Below, in pieces: positions 1 through 8,526 of a stretch of DNA of 12,500 nucleotides. The notes under the pieces are model-generated. The model did not search any database, had not been told where the DNA came from, and was given only the letters and a program-made list of their open reading frames with translations. The translations under genes and the position numbers were made by a program. This DNA is from Theodoxus fluviatilis. Taxonomy: Eukaryota > Mollusca > Gastropoda > Cycloneritida > Neritidae. Positions within the stretch are counted from its first letter, which is position 1, and every line of letters starts with the position of its first letter. Where the stretch lies: positions 205,946 through 218,445 of the forward strand of contig JAWQFJ010001854.1 of assembly GCA_034096865.1 (NCBI GenBank). Direction: 5' to 3'.

Positions 1-67
1 CGCAACCACAACAAAACTGGAATCCAGTTATGGACTGTCCGCAGAGCACGATTACTGGCAATGTCTG

Positions 68-429
68 TCACACGATATCACCGAGCAGTTCGTGCAAATC
101 GCTAGTTTTTTGCTGCGCGCACGCTCCGCCACGCAGTCGACGTGCGCCATCACCATCCCTGTCTCGCCGTCTGGAAGCGGGTCGCAGACGGTCAGGAACT
201 GGGTCGATCCCAGGGTCATCAGATGAACTGACTTTCTTGCCCTTGCTGCGGGAATCGGGAGTCTTCAACCGTATGGACTCCCGCAACATCCGAGGCTCCT
301 TGTCTAGAATAAGTCGGGGAGAAGCCACGACTGCAATCTCCTCCCGCAACTCTGCAACACTCTGTCGGCAGTCTGTCACCCTGTCAGACACCTGTCTCAT
401 CACACGCTCCAGCGCATCTCTGCAGTCTT
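68..429 (-). pseudogene. Downstream half of the same interrupted coding exon, with stop codon
   Basis: Seen: the open minus-strand frame runs from the element border at about 429 to a TGA at 68-70, about 119 codons. It begins QDCRDALERV, a near copy of the last 11 residues of the 4921-5231 fragment. Two more 11-residue blocks follow (MRQVSDRVTDC and RQSVAELREEI), then a charged Lys/Arg/Asp/Ser-rich tail with the basic run RPASRRRDRDGD, ending in LHELLGDIV. The 11-residue periodicity suggests a hendecad coiled coil; this is inference. Joining the fragments at the element ends keeps the frame, which supports a single ancestral coding sequence split by insertion. The product and family are not recognised. 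The interruption implies loss of function unless the element is spliced out. Confidence 0.4.
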
Positions 430-457
430 GGGCCCGTATTCACAACGGCGATTTATC
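430..457 (+). repeat. Left terminal inverted repeat (28 bp)
   Basis: Perfect inverted match to 4893-4920, starting GGGCCCGTATTC. The octamer CGATTTAT occurs three times just inside the end, at 449-456, 460-467 and 476-483, which could be subterminal transposase-binding repeats (inference). Confidence 0.8.
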
Positions 458-566
458 GGCGATTTATTTTAACTCCGATTTATCTCTAAACTCAGACGAT
501 TCCAACTGCCTGTTCCGCTCTCCCTTGACTGGAAACCAGTATATATAGCAAAGCGCAACCTAGAAT

Positions 567-690
567 CCATTCAGCGTGGCTGAGACTAGTGGATATAGTC
601 TCAGCAACAGGTTGGTCACGTGATAGCCTTAATTCTTCCATAACTTGCATACCACCGTTCTGAACACAAAGTCTCAGCCACGCTGAATGG
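567..690. repeat. Subterminal long inverted repeat (21-bp arms) in the left arm of the element
   Basis: Positions 567-587 and 670-690 are perfect inverted 21-mers with the core CCATTCAGCGTGGCTGAGAC. Inside the left arm a second palindrome, GAGACTAGTGGATATAGTCTC, nests at about 582-602. The right arm of the element has a degenerate counterpart (GAGATACTATGTCTC near 4786-4801). The hairpin encloses the CACGTG-containing block shared by both ends. Confidence 0.7.
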
Positions 691-1007
691 CATATCACAT
701 CGTCAGTGTATTCCTCCGCTTGTTGTGATACACTCGATACTGGCAGCCATGTTTTTCGTCAATTCATTTTTGTCGCGTGTATATTTCTATTTTTGCTAAA
801 TGTTGTTTTGCGATGCAACACTCTCAGCCTCGAGGAACGACATAGTCGTCCTAAAGGAGAGGAGCAAATTGATATACAAAGTTTACAACTAAACTTTACC
901 ACCACGCCTTGGGGGGACACAACAGTCATAAGATGGAACAAGTGAAGAATGACCACTGACTCAGGGATAAAATAAACAAAGTTTAATTCAAAATACAAGT
1001 TCCCTCA

Positions 1008-1080
1008 GATCACTGCACGGGGCAGTGATCAACAAGGCATCCCACAGCGGAAACAAGATGGTGGGGCACTTCCGCTGTGG
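1008..1080. repeat. Two adjacent perfect hairpins
   Basis: Stem 1 is GATCACTGC (1008-1016) pairing with 1022-1030 across a 5-nt loop. Stem 2 is CCACAGCGGAA (1042-1052) pairing with 1070-1080 across a 17-nt loop. Both are perfect and only 11 bp apart. They may be folded remnants of an inner element end or a structured transcript segment. No U tract or known RNA family is recognised. Confidence 0.55.
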
Positions 1081-1395
1081 AAGTCAAGCCTAAAAAAATA
1101 TACACAACAACAACTACAACAATCACCCACAACGAGGTGATTCACAAACCCCCAAAACACATGAGAAAAATCAGCCACAAGTAACTCTGTCCCCATTCCC
1201 ATGAAAATATTAGCCCACTTCAATGCTAAACAGAAGTGGCTAAAGTTCCACACTGGACAATTGACATCAAAACGTTAAGTTACACAGAATATTTAGAACT
1301 ACTCAAACTCCTTCTAAATAACTCTCCCACTCAGAACTTCAAAGTTAGTGTTGCAGGGATCAGTCTACTCTCACTAGACTGTCCAAGGAAAACGT

Positions 1396-1442
1396 CCCCT
1401 CTCACAGGACAATTAAATGAAGTAATCCCCTCTCACAGGATC
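1396..1442. repeat. Short direct repeat CCCCTCTCACAGGA, two copies
   Basis: The 14-mer occurs at about 1396-1409 and again at about 1427-1440, some 31 bp apart, inside the non-coding body of the TIR element. No function is assigned. Confidence 0.5.
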
Positions 1443-1500
1443 ACACATAAAAAATACACTCCAGTACACAGCACAGGGACACTGGTCAACTCCGCACTTC

Positions 1501-1590
1501 TAGTTAGAGAGAACAGGAAGGCACACGCCTCGACCCAGTCAATGCTGTGACCCTGAGGTCACGAGCATCCCCGCAGACATCCCAGAACCT
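1501..1590. repeat. Dispersed direct repeat, copy 1 (pairs with 2125-2220)
   Basis: About 90 bp, similar but diverged relative to 2125-2220. Both share the order TTAGAGAGA-like start, GGAAGGCA, ACGCCTCGACC, AGTC, ATGCTGTGACCC and CCCCGCA. The two copies are about 620 bp apart in the same orientation, which suggests an old internal duplication or two copies of a nested repeat. Confidence 0.6.
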
Positions 1591-2124
1591 ACGTAATTGC
1601 CAGTCCCCAATACTGCACACGAGCGCTTACTCTGCTACAAGTATGAGACACTCCCACTACCCTCAGGAGAAAGATAAGGCGACCCCAACGGGTCAAACTA
1701 ACCCCGCCAAACTCCTAGGAGACAGTAGAATGTCCCCACACTCACAAGTTAATACTAATAACTGCAATAAATCTTGAATGATTTAAGAACTCCCAATTCC
1801 TGAAGAAATCCCATTACAGTTACAGCACTTTGCTGGAATATTAACTACTGGGAAGCCACGCCCCTCTTTCACTCAGCGGCGGCTTGCACTGAACTCGCTC
1901 TGGCTGAGGTCACGCTTAACCACAACAACGCCGCATTCCACTCTTTCTCCCTCTCGCTGCCATGGCTCCAGCCAATCACGCGCTCTCTAGCGCGCGACAG
2001 CTTTACACAACAGGATGAGTGAAAGAAAACGACAGGGCATGCTCTTACCCTTTTGCAGTCCAGATCCGGTTCCTGGAATGCTCTTAATTGTAACACACAC
2101 AACACCACCTCACTTTAAACCCTC
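1591..2124. other. Element interior between direct repeats, no feature seen
   Basis: No convincing ORF, RNA gene or repeat is recognised between the two dispersed repeat copies. This stretch looks like neutrally decaying non-coding DNA. Confidence 0.4.
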
Positions 2125-2220
2125 CTAGAGAGAGATCGGGAAGGCAGACGCCTCGACCTAGTCGATGCTGTGACCCAAAGGGCACAGGCACCCCCGCACA
2201 TGCTCTAGAATACACCTAGG
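2125..2220. repeat. Dispersed direct repeat, copy 2 (pairs with 1501-1590)
   Basis: Shares CGCCTCGACC, GATGCTGTGACCC and CCCCCGCACAT-type blocks with copy 1 in the same order. It runs directly into the about 107-bp tandem repeat that starts at 2209. Confidence 0.6.
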
Positions 2221-2440
2221 GTTATTACGAGTAGGAGTCCGTTCCTCACTCGATAGAGGCTTACTGACTAAGCCCGAAGCTTACACGGTCAGTCATTGGA
2301 AAGCTAATTTCAATACACATGGGGCTATTCACTATGGGTGGGAGTCCGTCCCTCACCTGATAGGAGTACACTGACAAGCTCACAGCTTAACACAGTCAGT
2401 CGTTGAAAAGCTAATTCCAATACACGTAGGGTTATTCACG
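2209..2440. repeat. About 105-bp tandem repeat, 2.2 copies
   Basis: Units start with AATACAC at 2209, 2312 and 2419 (the last partial). They share GGAGTCCGT-CCTCAC, TACTGAC/ACTGACA, CACGGTCAGTC/CACAGTCAGTC and AAAGCTAATT. The third copy stops after about 22 bp (GTAGGGTTATTCACGA). The copies have diverged considerably, so the duplication is not recent. Confidence 0.65.
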
Positions 2441-3540
2441 ATCAGATCAAATCAGTCTCAGTGAGGTCTACTCCATTCAAGTCAATTGAATCAGTTGGTT
2501 TCCCTCCACTGAACTCGTTGTTTTATTTCTCTAACAACCAAGGCTGCTCCCCTCGCTGCTCTCTGCAGAGGAGGGTCACTAGCGTTCTGACCACCCTGCT
2601 TAGAATTCGATTAAGAATCTAAATGTCTACGCTCAAGGTACCCCACACCTTAATTACAGAGCTAGACTAAATACACTCACTGTGTATGGGAAAGACTGCG
2701 TCCAGCCTCCCTTTTTCTACCCCCTGAGGCTGTAGAAGGAATCACTTCTAATGACACCTGACACTCAGGTTTCCCTGAGCCCTCCGCCATCTCGTTCCGT
2801 CTCAGGAAGAAGAAGGTCGGAGTTTGTAGTGATACACACTACGCAAGATGAGAATACTTGCGGACCGGGACTTTCCCGTCCTTGAGGAGATTGCACCCTC
2901 TGTGCGATGAAGAACGGTTCACAGGTGGACACTGACACGCTGCTCAGCGTCCGGTAGAGTCTAGGAACTCTATCAGCAGGATGGGGGGGGGGGAGGGTAG
3001 ACCATCCAGGCATTATCCGTCGCTATCTGCTCCACGGAGCTGCCATCCGTGAACCAGCAAACCCTCTTTATAGCCTGAAAACATAAAGACCCAGCCTAAT
3101 GAGTCTCCATTCTTTTCCCCCAATGAATTCTTCATAGAATTTACTCGAACAGGGCGAACTGCCCCTAGCTTACTACATCAGAGAAAACTTCCCCGCGCCC
3201 CAACAAGAAAACCCATTTAACCAACCATCCCCCGCTAGAAATGGAATTACGATTAATTAACACACGTGGACAGGACTTTACCCGTCTCTCTCTTAGAGAA
3301 GGAGTTTGACTAAAACATAATTTGAGCGCTTCAACACGTCTTCCCTCTCGCTCTTATTTTAACCATCATTTTCTCAACAAGGCGAAATGAATGAATGGAA
3401 CTCCACATTACCTCAACTAGGCCGTGGACCTTCCAGAACGAATCCCCATCAGGTGTAACCCAAGTCAGCCCTCTTTATCTTCGCAGAGATAAACTTGCGA
3501 AGTGAGTCGGAACTTCGCCTGGCAGCGCCTAGGCGGCCGC
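2441..3540. other. Element interior, no gene; G11 run at 2983-2993
   Basis: Frames are short and closed. The only distinct local features are a run of 11 G at 2983-2993 followed by AGGG, and several C/T-rich tracts. No RNA gene is recognised. Confidence 0.4.
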
Positions 3541-3545
3541 GGCGC

Positions 3546-3572
3546 GGCGGGGAGGCAAGCTGCCACCCCGCC
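3546..3572. repeat. GC-rich hairpin
   Basis: GGCGGGGAGGC at 3546-3556 pairs with 3562-3572 over 11 bp with one mismatch and a 5-nt loop. It lies in the most GC-rich spot of the element interior (about 3525-3580, GCGGCCGCGGCGCGGCGG). Confidence 0.55.
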
Positions 3573-3579
3573 CGCCTCG

Positions 3580-4766
3580 TACCTTGGATGATTACGACTC
3601 CCGACAACGCGCAATCATAAGCGGGATCCCCCTTTTTGTCACGTGGCCCTAGGCCAATCAGGATCCATATCCCAGAATGTTAATGACCCGTGGGGTGTAT
3701 GCGAGATGCGCATTGCGACAGTACCTAACCCCAGGCAACTGCCATCTCAGCACAAATGGTGGCTGGAAAAGCTCGCGACCTCTCATGCCCCGACCTACTG
3801 GCTCTGGGGTCACTGGCCCGTCAGTCATATCACACGTGCTCTGTGCCCATAGCAAGCTCTAAGCCCTATCTCCGAGCACTTACGCTACAGTGCAACCCAT
3901 ACACTTTCACTCACACTAATTATTTATCACCCACTCGTCGCTTCCAAGCGACAATTTTCTAAACATCGATTTCCCATAAATGTAAAACTTGTATGCGGTA
4001 AAATTCGAATCACAAGAGTGTAATATTGTGAACTCTACTAATTATAAGGACTTTGAATACAACAGCAATATTTATACTTCATTGAGCGAGTAAGGCAATT
4101 AAATCCCGTCTGCATAATCTTTTCGACCGATACACACAGAAACCCGCTGAGTGCTATTGCTGATGAGGAATCATTAATTTAATGTATGCTTAGAAGGATT
4201 AAACTTAGAAAAACTGCTTCTGAGCTATCCGATAATATCGAACTTCGGAATCAGACGGATTCCTACAGAAGAAACTTCCACTCGACACAACACAACACAA
4301 CACAGACACAGACGGAATGTAGGTTAAATCACTTACTGACTCCATCAGTCGATACACGAATGATCAAAGTAGAGCTCGTCAAACAGTGTGAAGGCAGTTA
4401 GACCACAGGTTCTGGCCAGAAAGCATTTACTTGCGAGAGTATAACCATAGATTCACGAAACCAGCCCGGAGCCATAGGAATTCTTTTCGCTGCGTTTATA
4501 GTAGGTCCAATGATTGCGTGAATTACTATACACAATTGCACGTGCTCAAGGCAGTTGGCAACCTTTTGACGACGTTCGCGCTAAAAGTAGTTCTCAAATG
4601 ATTTCCTGAAAATCTCATAGATTAGTTTTATTAGAACACCAAATTTGTGTTTATCTATCGGGATAAATAATTGGAGAGAAATAGAATCGTCTCTTTTTAC
4701 TCTCAATGGTCTTTTGATCATGTTGAATTTTGATTGGTAAAATCAATGGAATGTGGAGCCGAAGTC
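3580..4766. other. Element interior, right part, no gene seen
   Basis: Sequence becomes AT-rich after about 3900. It contains a short ACACA run near 4272-4300 and isolated CACGTG hexamers. No frame carries a recognisable protein and no repeat longer than a few bases was noticed. Confidence 0.4.
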
Positions 4767-4892
4767 ACGTGACCAACCTGTGTCAGAGATACTATGTCTC
4801 TGTGTTCAGAATGCCTAGAATCCTCTGACGAGCGTACCTTATCTAACCGATGAAGATAACGCGGGGCTAGGGAATAAATCGAGTGTTGAAAA

Positions 4893-4920
4893 GATAAATC
4901 GCCGTTGTGAATACGGGCCC
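4893..4920 (-). repeat. Right terminal inverted repeat (28 bp)
   Basis: Perfect inverted match to 430-457. Two inverted copies of the CGATTTAT octamer lie at 4874-4881 and 4894-4901, mirroring the three copies at the left end. Confidence 0.8.
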
Positions 4921-5228
4921 TGGTCAATACGCTCCAGTACATCTCTGCAGTCCTGGTCAGTAAGCTCGTGCTTGGCTGAAGGTAGTGGTGTCACGATCTC
5001 AGCATCCCTGTCTTTGCTGCACTGGAGGTCACCCGTAGATGATCGAGGCAGATGACCGGCTGTGTCTTCTCTTGCGAAGCCAACTTGTCCACCGGGGAGG
5101 TCAAAGGTCACGGTCGCCAACGCTGTCGGATCTGCTCTCGCAGCAGCACGTGCATTCCGTGCCTCATCATGACGAGAAACGAAATTCGCGGCTGTTTCAA
5201 TGTCAAAATTTGGAAAAGGAGCATCTTG

Positions 5229-5231
<3 letters not shown>
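4921..5231 (-). pseudogene. Upstream half of an interrupted coding exon (coiled-coil-like protein, unknown family)
   Basis: Seen: an open minus-strand frame of about 103 codons runs from about 5231 down to 4921. It starts with a Pro/Phe/Asn-rich segment (APFPNFDIETAANF), passes through an Ala/Arg-rich stretch (NARAAARADPTALA) and ends in DQDCRDVLERI followed by DQ at the edge of the transposon-like element. The frame continues across the border into the element for about 27 more codons. The translation has no in-frame ATG at its head. A CT-rich tract (minus-strand reading of the GA microsatellite) ending in AAG at about 5225 could be a splice acceptor, so this may be an internal exon. Inference: it continues in the coding stretch at 68-429. 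I do not recognise the family. It could be a host gene exon or part of an older retroelement gag-like ORF. Confidence 0.4.
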
Positions 5232-5260
<29 letters not shown>

Positions 5261-5420
5261 ATCACAGAGATACAGAGAAACAATCAGAGACAGACAGAGA
5301 GATATTAAGTAGAGAAAAGACAGAAAGAGAAAAAAATGAAAGAATGAGAAAAAGAACGAGAGAATAAATATGTGGGACATAATAAGAGAAAAAGAGAGAA
5401 AGAACAAGAGAAAAAGAAGA
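5232..5420. repeat. (GA)n microsatellite and purine-rich tract
   Basis: A near-perfect GA run spans about 5235-5261. It is followed by about 160 bp of almost pure A/G with GAGAAA, AGACAG and AAGAGA variants. On the minus strand it is a long CT-rich tract ending at a possible splice acceptor (AAG near 5225) directly before the coding stretch at 4921-5231. It could act as a polypyrimidine tract or form triplex DNA; both are inference. Confidence 0.75.
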
Positions 5421-5923
<503 letters not shown>

Positions 5924-6060
5924 CACTTTGTCAGGCATCTAAATGTATTTTTGTCTCAAAATATTATTCCGCAAAAGTTTTTGTGACCAATTATAAATGA
6001 CCTTTGCCATAAAATCAATGTCTGCACGACAGCACACAAGCACTCGACTTTCTGGTATCA

Positions 6061-6928
6061 CCCCCTGTGGGTTGGAGGTAAGAATAGACCCCCTGTGGGT
6101 TGGAGGTAAGAATAGACCCCCTAAGAACAGACCCCTGCGGGTTAGCGGAAATGATAGATCCCCTGTGGGTTGGAGGTAAGAATAGACCCCCTAAGAACAG
6201 ACCCCTGCGGGTTAGCGGAAATGATAGATCCCCTGTGGGTTGGAGGTAAGAATAGACCCCCTAAGAACAGACCCCTGCGGGTTAGCGGAAATGATAGATC
6301 CCCTGTGGGTTGGAGGTAAGAATAGACCCCCTAAGAACAGACCCCTGCGGGTTAGCGGAAATGATAGACCCCCTGTGGGTTGGAGGTAAGAATAGACCCC
6401 CTGTGGGTTGGAGGTAAGAATAGACCCCCTGTGGGTTGGAGGTAAGAATAGATCCCCTGTGGGTTGGAGGTAAGAATAGACCCCCTGTGGGTTGGAGGTA
6501 AGAATAGATCCCCTGTGGGTTGGAGGTAAGAATAGACCCCCTGTGGGTTGGAGGTAAGAATAGACCCCCTGTGGGTTGGAGGTAAGAATAGACCCCCTGT
6601 GGGTTGGAGGTAAGAATAGACCCCCTAAGAACAGACCCCTGCGGGTTGGAGGTAAGAATAGACCCCCTGTGGGTTGGAGGTAAGAATAGACCCCCTGTGG
6701 GTTGGGGGTAAGAATAGATCCCCTGTGGGTTGGAGGTAAGAATAGACCCCCTAAGAACAGACCCCTGCGGGTTAGCGGAAATGATAGATCCCCTGTGGGT
6801 TGGAGGTAAGAATAGACCCCCTAAGAACAGACCCCTGCGGGTTAGCGGAAATGATAGATCCCCTGTGGGTTGGAGGTAAGAATAGACCCCCTAAGAACAG
6901 ACCCCTGCGGGTTAGCGGAAATGATAGA
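6061..6928. repeat. Satellite block A: 28-bp units with 70-bp higher-order repeat
   Basis: The basic unit is 28 bp with the core CCCCCTGTGGGTTGGAGG, followed by TAAGAATAGA. At about 6087-6370 and 6720-6928 it joins a 15-bp segment (CCCCCTAAGAACAGA) and a 27-28-bp variant (core CCCCTGCGGGTTAGCGG) into a near-identical 70-bp higher-order unit. For example, GATC junctions recur at 6157, 6227 and 6297. Between them (6370-6720) plain 28-bp monomers run in tandem. The near identity of neighbours implies recent amplification. Confidence 0.95.
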
Positions 6929-7375
6929 TCCCCTGTGGGTTGGTAGTAAGAATAGGCCCCCGGTAGGTTGGGGTAAAAATAGACCCCCTGTGGGTTGGTA
7001 GTAAGAATAGGCCCCCGGTAGGTTGGGGTAAAAATAGAATCCCTGTGGGTTGGTAGTAAGAATAGGCCCCCGGTAAGATGGGGTAAAAATAGACCCCTGT
7101 GGGTTGGTAGAAAGAATAGGCCCCCGGTAGGTTGGGGTAAAAATAGACCCCCTGTGGGTGGTAGTAAGAATAGGCCCCCGGTAGGTTGGGGTAAAAATAG
7201 ACTCCTTGTGGGTTGGTAGTAAGAATAGGCCCCCAGTAGGTTGGAGTAAAAATAGACCCCCTGTGGGTTGGTAGTAAGAATAGGCCCCCGGTAGGTTGGG
7301 GTAAAAATAGACCCCTGTGGGTTGGTAGTAAGAATTGGCCCCCGGTAGGTTGGGGTAAAAATAGACCCCCTGTGG
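6929..7375. repeat. Satellite block B: 55-56-bp dimer
   Basis: Alternation of a unit with core TGTGGGTTGGTAGTAAGAAT and a unit with core CCCCCGGTAGGTTGGGGTAA gives a dimer of about 55 bp repeated about eight times. Small indels in the C runs shift the frame between copies. It is clearly related to block A but carries its own diagnostic changes (GGTAGT for GGAGGT, and AATAGGCCCCCGG). Confidence 0.93.
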
Positions 7376-7686
7376 GTTGAGGGTAAGAATAGATCCCTTG
7401 TGGGTTGGGCCAAGAATAGACCCCCTTGAGGTACGAATAGATCCCCTGTGGGTAGAGGGCAAGAATAGACCCCCTGTGTGTTGAGGGTAAGAATAAACCC
7501 CCTGTGGGTTGGGGCAAGAATACACCTCCTTGGGATAAGAAAAGACCCCTTCGGACTAGGGGTAATTTTAGACTCTCTGAGGGTTGGGGGTGAGAGTAGA
7601 CCCCTTTCGGACTGGGGGTGAGAGTAGACCCCTTTCGGACTGGGGGTGAGAGTAGACCCCTTTGGGCTAGGGGTGAGAGTAGACAC
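7376..7686. repeat. Satellite bridge: divergent 28-bp units
   Basis: Units still have a CCCC...GGG...GAATAGA frame but vary much more than the blocks on either side (for example CCCCTTTCGGACTGGGGG, and CCCTTGTGGGTTGGGCC with deletions). It looks like an old, less homogenised boundary between blocks B and D. Confidence 0.85.
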
Positions 7687-8526
7687 CCTGTGGGTTAGGG
7701 GTGAGAGTAGACCCCCTGTGGGTTAGGGGTGAGAGTAGACCCCCTGTGGGTTAGGTGTAGGAGTAGACACCCTGTGGGTTAGGGGTGAGAATAGACGCCC
7801 TTGTGGGTTAGGGGTGAGAGTAGACCCCCTGTGGGTTAGGGGTGAGAATAGACACCCTGTGGGTTAGGGGTGAGAATAGACACCCTGTGGGTTAGGTGTA
7901 GGAGTAGACACCCTGTGGGTTAGGGGTGAGAATAGACACCCTGTGGGTTAGGGGTGAGAGTAGATCCCCTGTGGGTTAGGGGTGAGAAAAGACCCCTGTG
8001 GGTTAGGGGTGAGAGTAGACACCCTGTGGGTTAGGGGTGAGAGTAGACACCCTGTGGGTTAGGGGTGAGAGTAGACACCCTGTGGGTTAGGGGTGAGAGT
8101 AGACCCCCTGTGGGTTAGGGGTGAGAGTAGACACCCTGTGGGTTAGGGGTGAGAATAGACACCCTGTGGGTTAGGGGTGAGAATAGACACCCTGTGGGTT
8201 AGGGGTGAGAGTAGACACCCTGTGGATTAGGGGTGAGAGTAGACACCCTGTGGGTTAGGGGTGAGAATAGACCCCCTGTGGGTTAGGGGTGAGAATAGAC
8301 GCCCTGTGGGTTAGGGGTGAGAATAGACACCCTGTGGGTTAGGGGTGAGAATAGACCCCCTGTGGGTTAGGTGTAGGAGTAGACACCCTGTGGGTTAGAG
8401 GTAAGAGTAGACCCCCTGTGGGTTAGGGGTGAGAGAAGACACCCTGTAGGTTAGGGGTGAGAGTAGACCCCCTGTGGGTTAGGGGTGAGAGTAGATCCCC
8501 TGTGGGTTAGGGGTGAGAGCAGATCC
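7687..8526. repeat. Satellite block D: homogeneous 28-bp units with GGGTTAGGGG core
   Basis: About 30 units of 28 bp with the core CCCTGTGGGTTAGGGGTGAG and then AGTAGACA or AATAGACA. Three copies carry the variant GGGTTAGGTGTAGGAG, near 7750, 7890 and 8365. The array ends at about 8526 where the sequence turns unique (CCACCCTCTCCC). Each unit contains GGGTTAGGGG, one telomere-like TTAGGG hexamer every 28 bp, which probably arose by chance within the unit. Confidence 0.95.

Larger units (their letters stand above)
691..1500. other. Element interior, non-coding
   Basis: Apart from the hairpins at 1008-1080 and the 14-bp direct repeat, I see no gene. Short open frames on both strands overlap, lack domain signatures, and most start at GTG. 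The sequence is AT-leaning with A-rich runs. Confidence 0.5.
430..4920. mobile_element. Non-autonomous TIR DNA transposon (about 4.5 kb), possibly Harbinger-like ends
   Basis: Seen: the left end 430-457 and the reverse complement of 4893-4920 are identical over 28 bp, beginning GGGCCCGTATTCACAACGG. Patchy inverted similarity extends about 190 bp inward and includes a shared block ACAGGTTGGTCACGTGA (609-625 and its inverse near 4768-4784). The flanks on both sides are near-identical copies of one coding repeat, as expected if the element landed between two tandem units. The target duplication is ambiguous: a single T, or three bases TTG/CTG. The interior has no long ORF and no recognisable transposase motif. 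Known: PIF/Harbinger elements often start GG(G/C)-rich and duplicate 3 bp. The superfamily here is a guess. Nested insertions inside are possible. Confidence 0.65.

Noticed and set aside
30..548. 172-codon plus-strand open frame with ATG
   Set aside because: It is antisense to the better-supported 68-429 coding fragment, crosses the transposon border and shows no motif.
706..945. 79-codon plus-strand frame with a hydrophobic segment (FIFVACIFLFLL)
   Set aside because: It starts at GTG, is overlapped by an opposite-strand frame of equal length, and lies in decayed element sequence. One hydrophobic run is not enough.
3643..3962. Four overlapping short frames on both strands
   Set aside because: Overlap in all frames with no conserved motif indicates chance openness of GC-balanced DNA.
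6772..7686. Minus-strand open frames of 304, 227 and 201 codons in the satellite
   Set aside because: They overlap in three frames, start at non-ATG codons and are the repeat read in rotating frame.
6061..8526. CRISPR-like array
   Set aside because: Units are contiguous with no unique spacers, and the setting is eukaryotic. It is a satellite.
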